Assembly (NCBI GenBank): GCA_047495785.1
Contig: JBLDXI010000025.1
Location: 2,170,001 to 2,234,000 of the forward strand
Length of the DNA stretch: 64,000 nucleotides
Reading direction: 5' to 3'
Origin: Lepidodermella squamata
Taxonomy: Eukaryota > Gastrotricha
Shown piece by piece: positions 56,600 through 64,000 of the stretch (position 1 is its first letter; every line of letters begins with the position of its first letter). The notes under the pieces were generated by a model. That model searched no databases, was not told where the DNA came from, and worked only from the letters and a program-made list of their open reading frames with translations. A program made the position numbers and the translations under genes.

Positions 56600-58402
56600 G
56601 ATACGGAATTGCTGAATTGAAAAATCCACGATTTGTGAGAATGACAACAAGCCGTCCATCCGGTTTATTTAACAAGAAAAAGCACGTACATATGGTTGTA
56701 GAAGGTGGCGTATTTCAAAATAGCACAACCCCGCCCATGGACTATCGACATTATTCTTGTGCTCGTATTCAGTAAGCATATTGAAAATGTCCTTTTCAAG
56801 TCACGGATGGATAACTGGTTCATTAAATGAAGCCACAAGTTCTTTGCGATTCATGCTAAGTGATTTACTCACGATTTACCGCAAATAGACTCTCGTTTTT
56901 CAAGTTGAAGGATTCAAGGCTCAAATGCAATTTGAGCATCGGACTTTTTATGGGATCTAAAACATTACTTTTCTGTGGAGCGTAAATGGTGTACTCTATC
57001 TGAGTCACTTCCAATGGGCGAAATCGGAAGGTGACATATATCACCTTCAGGGACTTTTTCCGATCTTTAACTGTCTCGGCGGTATCCATCAAGTTAGCCT
57101 CTCCATAATTAAAACAAAGTTCGTTTCCCTCAAATCAATGTCATCTTCCACTGGTTCAATAATTGTTCAAATTTGATTAAATTACAAATGCGTCAAGATT
57201 ACGTCACCTTTTAAGCATCGCGTAAACCATCTGTGGGAATCCTAAATGAATAAAATGATATACATACAGAGTGGGGGTTAACATGTCATTTTCACGATTG
57301 CGTACGAAATATTCAATTCAGGTGTTCAACGCAAACTGTGATTGATGTTTCGCAAAATAATTTAATATCGTAACAAATTTTCGTCCATGTTTCGTTCCAG
57401 TTTAGCTCTACACTTATTAACTATTCCATTAACCTAGTTCAGTGTTCCGATTTTAGCTAAAAATTCGCAATTTTAGTGTTTTTAAATCCCTTTTCTGTTA
57501 TTTTCTATTCCCTTTAGCCAACGGTTCCCATTCGCATTAGAGATTAGAGCCAATTTCACTGATCTGAAATCGGACTGGATGGTTAGAAGGAGACTTGAAA
57601 TTTCTTCCTATTTAGAAAAAAACCAGCCTTGAGATGCTCATTTTGTGCATTTTCAGGGGCGAATCGGAAAAAATCGGCGCCATTGTGATGACATTTCTGG
57701 AAAGTAACATTAATATCCTTCATTCGCGAGTTACGTTTACGCTGAAAGCTGAATCTATTGCAGCCGAAATTCCTTTCCTAATGCAAAACTACGACACTCG
57801 GTCAATTCGTGAAGGCCTTGAGAAAATATGCATGCAAAAACGCAAAAGCGTCTCCAAATTTATGCCGCAGAATATAGTAGGATTTTCAAGTTATTGAGAA
57901 TCCATAGGTATACGGTATACATACTTGTGTAATGGGTCCTGCCGAATCCTGGATTGTGAAAGTGAATTGCAGTGCGCTTTTTTTACACCGAAGATAAAGT
58001 TTCTTCATATAAGTATCAAGCCAGTTAGTACTTAGTATTGAAAAGTGCTGGGGACTACGCAAAATTTACTAAGAAAATAGAATCCAGTGCAATTGGTCTC
58101 AACTTGCTCCAGCAATCGGAATGCTCAAAATTCATGTACATTTATTTGATTTATTTATTTGTTTGATTGTTGTATCAACTTGCTTCGATCACCTGCGAAT
58201 AAATTAACAATTAAAATGAAAAACCTCAAATTGCCCACATCAAAGTTTAAGAAATTCAAGCTAAAGATATTTAGTGCAAAAACCTCAGAAATACCTGCGT
58301 TAAGAAGTAAGATGAGACTACAATGAAACTTGAAACTCGACTATACGTTTTGCAATTATATCGCTTAGAGTTTAGCTATAGGTTTACAACGATGGCGATG
58401 GT
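56600..58402. other. intergenic, duplicated unit
   Basis: 56840-57240 is homologous to 60540-60970, including ACGTCACCTTTTAAG at about 57200. The weakly conserved frame at 56865-57092 recurs with many changes at 60.6 kb and looks non-coding. The frame at 57634-57897 has no family features. Confidence 0.5.
56704..56727 (-). promoter_or_regulatory. conserved promoter block, member 11
   Basis: On the coding (minus) strand the block reads GTGCTATTTT..ATACGCCACC about 105-130 bp before the ATG; 60408-60431 before member 13 has the same with TTTTTATATA, and 53265-53295 before member 9 a diverged form. A TATA-box role is inference. Confidence 0.45.
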
Positions 58403-58786
58403 TTAGGCTAATTCCATTAATTTCCGAGCCAATATCTGAGCCCGGATGTAGAAACGAACTTCATTGTTACATATTGCTTTGGAAGAGAACTTTTCGATGC
58501 ATTTGATCATCTTTTGTTGTCGAACGTATTTTCGAACCAAATAGATAATTCTTTCCTCGAAACGGGTTAACGATATCAAGTCATTTGAAGTAGCTGATCG
58601 CGAAACCATTTTTTCAGCAACCTGCTTGATTCTGTCCACTCGATCTCCAGGCTGGTGGGTAGATGATTTCGTTCTTGTGCTGGAGCCGTCCTCGAAGGCC
58701 ATTGAAGCTGGAGCTTGGTCGGTCGTTATAGCCAGATTCGTAAAGATGATGATAACTGCCGTCAAATAACATAAGAAGTTTTTCAT
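58403..58786 (-). CDS. small secreted family protein, member 12 (type B)
   Basis: 127 aa from the ATG at 58786 (leader MKNFLCYLTAVIIIFTNLAI). Signature C-IEKFSSKAI-C-N-N then FYIRAQILARKLM; the conserved W is R. Pairs with member 10 in leader context, S/T-rich segment and upstream DNA. Single exon. Confidence 0.75.
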   Translation of the reverse strand: MKNFLCYLTAVIIIFTNLAITTDQAPASMAFEDGSSTRTKSSTHQPGDRVDRIKQVAEKMVSRSATSNDLISLTRFEERIIYLVRKYVRQQKMIKCIEKFSSKAICNNEVRFYIRAQILARKLMELA

Positions 58787-59940
58787 GATCTCAAATTGCA
58801 AGAAAAATGAATGATCTGAGATTCTCCGAAATTGGAAATCAGAACATGCAATGCATATCCAATTTAATCAGAGAGTAAAACTCAGACAACAAATCGTGGA
58901 ATGCGTGGATGGGTTTAAAAGCTAACGCCAAATTTGGTGTAGGAGTACATTACCTTTCAGATCGGCTTATGTTTCCGCGGACAGAAATGTCGCGCCATCT
59001 ATTTCAATCGTTATTCTTACTTTCATTTGGAAATAGATTATAGGGGATATCGCCGAAATGTATGTAAGGAAATACAGGTGACCCTAGTGTTAATCCTGTG
59101 ACTGACTTGCATATTTCGGATGCGACTCTCAGGAGATGCAAGTGAATCTGAAATGAGAATTCGATCATTTGCAGCGTCGAACCCCTGGAAACAAGTGTTG
59201 TTTCCATTAATTTTATTTTGAATTCTGACTTAAACAACCCGATACGTATACTCTTGCTTTTTTCAGCAAAGTAAAGGCATTCACCATCTGTCAAGTACTA
59301 CTAATAAACCCCACAGCAAATTGTCGGAGGGAGTGACCTCTCTATCTACATACCTGCGAAATGGCTATAATTCTCCGACAAATTTCGCTACGGTTTTCCT
59401 AAATGTCACTATCCTAGATCGCTCTTTATCCCACACTTGACCATTCGGATCCATCAAAATATGTGTAATTAATCTTGCATAACTTTTGGAAAGAAGGGAA
59501 ATGTTTTGATTCAAGAGAAATTCCGCGACTGAGGTTAACTTTCTTAGGAAAATGATCTGGCTATTAATAGCAATAGAAAATGGGTCATAGGCAGTAAGAT
59601 TCAAATCCAATTGTCACTTATCGACATGCGCCGACGAAGCTGATAAGAAGAATGACAGATTTGTGGAGATTCTTGAAATGAAACTCATGATTTTATTTTT
59701 TGCTCAAATTAAAAAGGAAACAAATCATTGATAAATGCATGAAGAAAATTGCTAACGAAAGTTTACAGCTTTTAGATGTCCTTTATTTCTCAGGGCATCG
59801 TGTACCACAAGTTAAGGCTATTCGTAATAAAACTAAATCAGAAACTAGTGAAGACCACAGTTTATAGTGACACTATATTATTTTACGATAAACAATTCAA
59901 TTTGCCAGGCCTTGTTTGGTGATGAATCCAAAAGGGTTCT
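58787..59940. other. intergenic, third copy of the duplicated spacer
   Basis: 58800-59050 matches the region upstream of member 10; 59330-59460 matches 52.2 and 55.5 kb. No gene supported. Confidence 0.5.
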
Positions 59941-60315
59941 TCAGGCAGAAATCATCATTTGTTGAGCCATTAGCCGAGCCCAGATGAAGAAACTCACCTG
60001 GTTGTTACAAATTGCTTTGGAACTGAACTTTTCGAGACAAATGCGCATCTTTCGCTGTCGAATGTATTGGCGGACCAGATTGATGATTCTTTCCTCAATT
60101 TCGTTTGTTGGCATCATGGTATTGGAATTGGCTGAGACTGATCGGGACAACATTTCTCGAAGAATTTGGTTGATCTTCAGCAGCCTATTCTGGGCCTGCA
60201 ATGATTTCGGTATGGTGTAGCCAATCGAACCTGGCACTTGGTCAGCTGTTACAGCTAGGTTCGAAACGATGATGATGAAAGCAACTAGTGTTGAAGAAAA
60301 CACGTAGATATTCAT
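59941..60315 (-). CDS. small secreted family protein, member 13 (type A)
   Basis: 124 aa from the ATG at 60315 (leader MNIYVFSSTLVAFIIIVSNL). VPGS mature start, helical region and C-LEKFSSKAI-C-N-N then FFIWARLMAQQMM. Very close to member 11, so a recent duplicate. Single exon. Confidence 0.8.
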   Translation of the reverse strand: MNIYVFSSTLVAFIIIVSNLAVTADQVPGSIGYTIPKSLQAQNRLLKINQILREMLSRSVSANSNTMMPTNEIEERIINLVRQYIRQRKMRICLEKFSSKAICNNQVSFFIWARLMAQQMMISA

Positions 60316-62813
60316 GAATTTAAGATTCGGCGATTTATGATAAATGATAAACAAACCGTTAATCGGCTTGTTTAAGAAGAATAAACCCGTACAATGGATC
60401 ATAGACGGTGGCGTATATAAAAATAGCACAATACCGCCCATATTTTATTGATTCTATGGACATAATTATTGTGCTCGTTTCCAATAAGTATCATCATGTC
60501 CTTGTCAAGCCACAGACAGATAACCAGGCGATTACTGGCTACTAACCGTAAATAGATGTTGCTTTTCGCATTTGATATCCCTGAGGCTCGATGCCTTGCG
60601 CTCAACCAAAGGAATGCATCGGACTTAAGGTGGGAATTCGAAGCATTATTTGGCTGTGCGGTTTGCAGAATGTACTCTATTTGAGACACTGTCGTTCCGC
60701 CCCAACTGGCAAAATCTGAGCTGTTCCACTTTTCAGGCGCCTATCCCAACCTTCAGCTGTCTCAAGTCTCCATCAAGATAGTCCTCCCATAATTAAGTGT
60801 AAATAACATTACAAGAATTGTTCAATTTTGGTTGCCCGAGTCTGAATTGCCCTCGATCCAATGCCATCGTCCCTGGTTTTAAAACTGTTCAAATTCGATT
60901 ACATGAAAAATTCGCCAAGAATGCGTCACCTTTTAAGTAGCGCGTAGAGAATCTATAGCAATCCTTGTTCTTATTGAATCAATCATTAGACTCGGCGGGT
61001 GGAATGCCCGCTGATTGTCTGTGGTTTGTTACGTACCTAAATTAATACCATCACGTATCTCGTTACATTTAAACTTTAAATTTCGCGAAAATATGTAGAT
61101 GACATTTCGCCACAACAATGACGGCGTAATGTCCTCGGCCGGCCCCATAAGCGGAGACTGACAGGATTTCATTCTTCCCAATTGAGCGGTTAAATGCATT
61201 CTCCGACAATAATCACGGACGCAATTACCCCTCTGCATGTGACACAGCAGTCATCATCAGAGAATCATGGAAGTTGAAGTGATTAACGTTTGATGGTTGT
61301 TGACGTTTCGATATGGGCAGATTGAAGGAGAAACTGACATCGTCCGCAAATTGGCTCAATGAACAACGAATGAGATAAACCTTCAATTCAAAACAGAAGT
61401 TGTAGATGAAACCGACGGCTAAATGTGACGAAGAAAGCTGTAGTGCTAATCTGCTCTGCAAGAAGCCAGAAGCAAACGGCACCGGAGACGATTTTACCGG
61501 TCATAAAATTACACATTGGAAAACACATGTGTTGGAATGTTGCTGAAAGGAAGGTGAAAAAGTTGCAAGCTGCTTGATATTTCTGTGAATATTAAATATC
61601 GGGGCGGTTAAACAGGCATCAAGGCAACTTGATAACCGAGATTCACATGACAGCAAGAAAATCGCGCGCTAATTTTTTGGTCTTGATTTATCGTTGTAAA
61701 GGGCTATTTCTTTGGTTTTCTGTTGCTCCCATCTCGTTTTGCTGTTATATCGCTTGCTCATTTTGTTAACAACCATTTTAACAGCCTTTTTGCCAGAATA
61801 TGTTATCTTTTATCCGTGATTTAACCGAATAAATCACAAATTTACCGGAGAAAACCCGGAGAACCCTAATGGTAACTGATTCGGAAATGTTCGGTATTTT
61901 ACCCGGTTGGACGAAATTTTTCCGGATTTTTATAATCTCATTAACAAGTGACATGCTCGTGATTTTCTAAACTTTCCTAAAAAAAAATTCTGGCTATGCG
62001 AGGTAACTTCGTCTCTCATTTCAGTTTCTGAACACTTCTCCGTGTAATTACATTGCTTGCGTTACTATCAAAGTTATGGACGATTAAAAAAGTTGAAAAA
62101 TCGCCGGATAATCGGGACTCGCAAGCCATTCAAAGAATCGCATAATTTTCGAGCATTGTGTCGCTCCCGTTAACCCAACTCGTCGATATAAGCCGTTGCA
62201 GTATTCTCCAGCTATCTCCCTTAAAATTAGGTCATTGAACCGTAAACCGTGTCGGCCAATCAAAAACTTCCAGCGAGTAATTATTTCATTTTTTATTATG
62301 TTTTTTTCCTTTCAATATTTTCGGTCAATTTTTCCGAGTTGAGAGACAAACGTGCAACTTGTCGCGAGTCAAAGTTAATAGTAACATTCACTATTCATTA
62401 TAATAATCAATAAATTATATCAATTTTCATCCATTTACACAACAGCAACAGCTCTAACTTTCTGTACATTATCATCAATATCTCGCCGAAAATTTTATTA
62501 AATGAAACGAACGAGAATGTCTACAAATCAAAAGGCAAAGAGGAAGTCTCGAATCATCAGTTTTAGCATAATAACATAAAAAATGAAAAACCAACTCAAT
62601 AAGGAGGAAAGTTTGCTATAATAATATTTCAGATTTTTTTACCATCAATTATTATCAAAAAAAACAAGAGATGATGATGAGAGAGAAATGACGTGAGCAT
62701 AATCATTAATTTTGTTCAAGCGCGTTAAAATCGAATTGTTTACACTGATTAAGGCGGATTTTTTATTTTAAACTCTGAAAGACATGAAATTAATTTTTCT
62801 AGCCCGATTTTCT
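60316..62813. other. intergenic between member 13 and the kinase gene
   Basis: 60540-60970 is the duplicate of 56840-57240. From 61 kb to 62.8 kb the sequence is AT-rich and I recognise no gene, RNA or repeat. A type B partner for member 13 is not found here. Confidence 0.5.
60408..60431 (-). promoter_or_regulatory. conserved TATA-like promoter block, member 13
   Basis: TGTGCTATTTTTATATACGCCACC on the minus strand, about 95-115 bp before the ATG; conserved at the same distance in member 11. Confidence 0.5.
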
Positions 62814-64000
62814 TCAAGGCGTCGACGTTTCGGACGATGACCCGCCGCCGTTTTGCTGCGCGACCATAACCAACTGGCGATACTCGGCATCCGGGTTGTA
62901 GCCGATAACTCGCCGTTGTAGTACCATCGACACCTCAGACATAGCCGGGCGGCGCGACGGATCGGCCCGCCAGCACTCTTCCATAAGGCACGCCAACTCA
63001 GCCGGGCAGTACGGCGACGGGATGCGCGGCAAATACGTCTCGTCATTCGACAGCTTACAAATGTGAGATGCTACGGCAGTTTCGTTTAGATGAGGCAGGG
63101 GTAGTAGGACCTCGGTCGGGGCGGGCGAGTAGGAGACAGTGCCCCAGGCTAGCAGTTCCCACAGGGTGACTGCAAATGACCAAACGTCAGATTTCGCCGA
63201 GTAGTCACCCGCTAGCAGGACCTCAGGCGCTGCCCACCGGACCGCGACCGGGCGATTCGCGCCTCGGCTCGACAGCGGCGTGTTCGGTTGAGAATACAGC
63301 CGCTGGTACCGTGTCCTAGCCGCCGCTGTGTCGGAGAGTTTCAGGACTAGCCCGACGCCGACGAAGCAATTCCGCGAGCCGACATCGCCGTGGCACATAT
63401 GCGCGACTGAGTCCATGTATCTGAGTGCCGAACTCAACTGCGAGGCGAGATGCAGCCGGCAGGATAGCGATAGGTACGAGCTGTGATCTGCTAACAAATC
63501 AACCATATCGCCTAATTTCGGCAGTTCATGCACGAGAATATTCGCCTGCATTGACTGGCCGACGACTAGCGATATGTTAGGGTGGTTCAAAATCGTTAGC
63601 AACCGGCATTCCGAGGCGAATTGATCGCGAGATATGTCCGGCGCGTTCGGGAAGAGGCGTTTCACCAAAACTAGGGCAGACGATACGGACTGGTCGTTTG
63701 ACCTAATTTCGCAGATGGTAATCTCGCCGAATTGCCCGCGGCCCAGGGTTTCGACGAGCAGCAACGACTCAGGGTCGATTTCGGCGACGAATCGCTCTTC
63801 GACCTCGGTCAACAACTGCTGGGCCTGTTCGTCCAGATCGTTCGCCGTCGCGCTGAGATTCGCCAAAATCGGCAGGGTGTTGCCGCAGGACCCGGTCCCG
63901 CACCCCGGCCCAGCCCTAGCGCCTAGGTCGTAGGCACTCAGGCGTGACGTGGTGTTATTGCCGGTCATTAGATGAGTCGAAGGCCGGCCGGTTGTTCGCG
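62814..64000 (-). CDS. Receptor-tyrosine-kinase domain, discoidin-receptor-like (5' partial)
   Basis: Minus-strand frame open from the window edge to a stop at 62814; at least 384 aa from an internal Met at 63968, with upstream codons also open, so the N terminus is outside. A tyrosine-kinase domain fills about residues 70-365: GRGQFGEI glycine loop, VLVKR lysine, ASE in helix C, CHGDVGSRN catalytic loop, SDTA in place of DFG, RWAAPEVLLAG, SDVWSFAVTLWELLAWG. The glycine loop, YLPR and SDVWSF-VTLWE wording is nearest discoidin-domain (collagen) receptors. K, E, both Asp and Asn of the active site are kept, but HRD is HGD and DFG is DTA, so activity may be altered. No discoidin domain or TM is in view. 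Confidence 0.75.
   Translation of the reverse strand, partial: RTTGRPSTHLMTGNNTTSRLSAYDLGARAGPGCGTGSCGNTLPILANLSATANDLDEQAQQLLTEVEERFVAEIDPESLLLVETLGRGQFGEITICEIRSNDQSVSSALVLVKRLFPNAPDISRDQFASECRLLTILNHPNISLVVGQSMQANILVHELPKLGDMVDLLADHSSYLSLSCRLHLASQLSSALRYMDSVAHMCHGDVGSRNCFVGVGLVLKLSDTAAARTRYQRLYSQPNTPLSSRGANRPVAVRWAAPEVLLAGDYSAKSDVWSFAVTLWELLAWGTVSYSPAPTEVLLPLPHLNETAVASHICKLSNDETYLPRIPSPYCPAELACLMEECWRADPSRRPAMSEVSMVLQRRVIGYNPDAEYRQLVMVAQQNGGGSSSETSTP

Noticed and set aside
57634-57897. 87-aa plus frame with helical look
   Set aside because: No counterpart in the duplicated unit at 61 kb, no signal peptide and no family features.
52807-60315. CHCH (twin C-x9-C) mitochondrial proteins
   Set aside because: Only one C-x9-C pair is present and clear signal peptides point to secretion.

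Overview
The window is nuclear DNA of a small-genome invertebrate animal. Evidence: multi-exon genes with many very short introns (46-60 bp, GT..AG, without the rigid TTTCAG acceptor of rhabditid nematodes), AATAAA signals just after stops, and animal-specific families (nuclear receptors, a Cys-loop channel, rhodopsin-type GPCRs, a five-span prominin, M13 neprilysins, a receptor-tyrosine-kinase domain). I cannot name the phylum; a compact ecdysozoan or similar microscopic bilaterian fits. All multi-exon models below were assembled by hand from splice signals, reading phase and comparison of paralogs inside the window.

Layout. 1-20.5 kb: a cluster of divergent nuclear-receptor genes on the plus strand (the tail of one, then NR2, NR3, NR4 and NR5), interrupted by an intronless Cys-loop channel gene on the minus strand, two pogo-like small DNA transposons, a GC-rich foldback repeat, and a CR1-type LINE that has landed inside a coding exon of NR5. 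20.8-31.1 kb: neprilysin A, a tiny zinc-binding ORF, a sixth receptor (NR6, minus), the first members of a small secreted protein family, and several unrecognised small genes. 31.9-47.0 kb: neprilysins B and C in tandem, a GPCR, a prominin, and neprilysin D, with more small secreted genes between them. 47.1-60.4 kb: a second GPCR and a dense run of small secreted genes, the last five in a tandem-duplicated block. 62.8-64 kb: a kinase domain resembling discoidin-domain receptors, open at the window edge.

Working together (inference): four secreted M13 peptidases, two GPCRs (one peptide-receptor-like) and thirteen small secreted proteins sharing a C-x9-C / aromatic-x-x-W-A C-terminal signature lie interleaved in about 36 kb. 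M13 enzymes typically cut small peptides, so the small family could be peptide ligands, peptidase partners or surface/effector proteins; the sequence does not say which. I do not recognise this family, and it is the best candidate for something undescribed.
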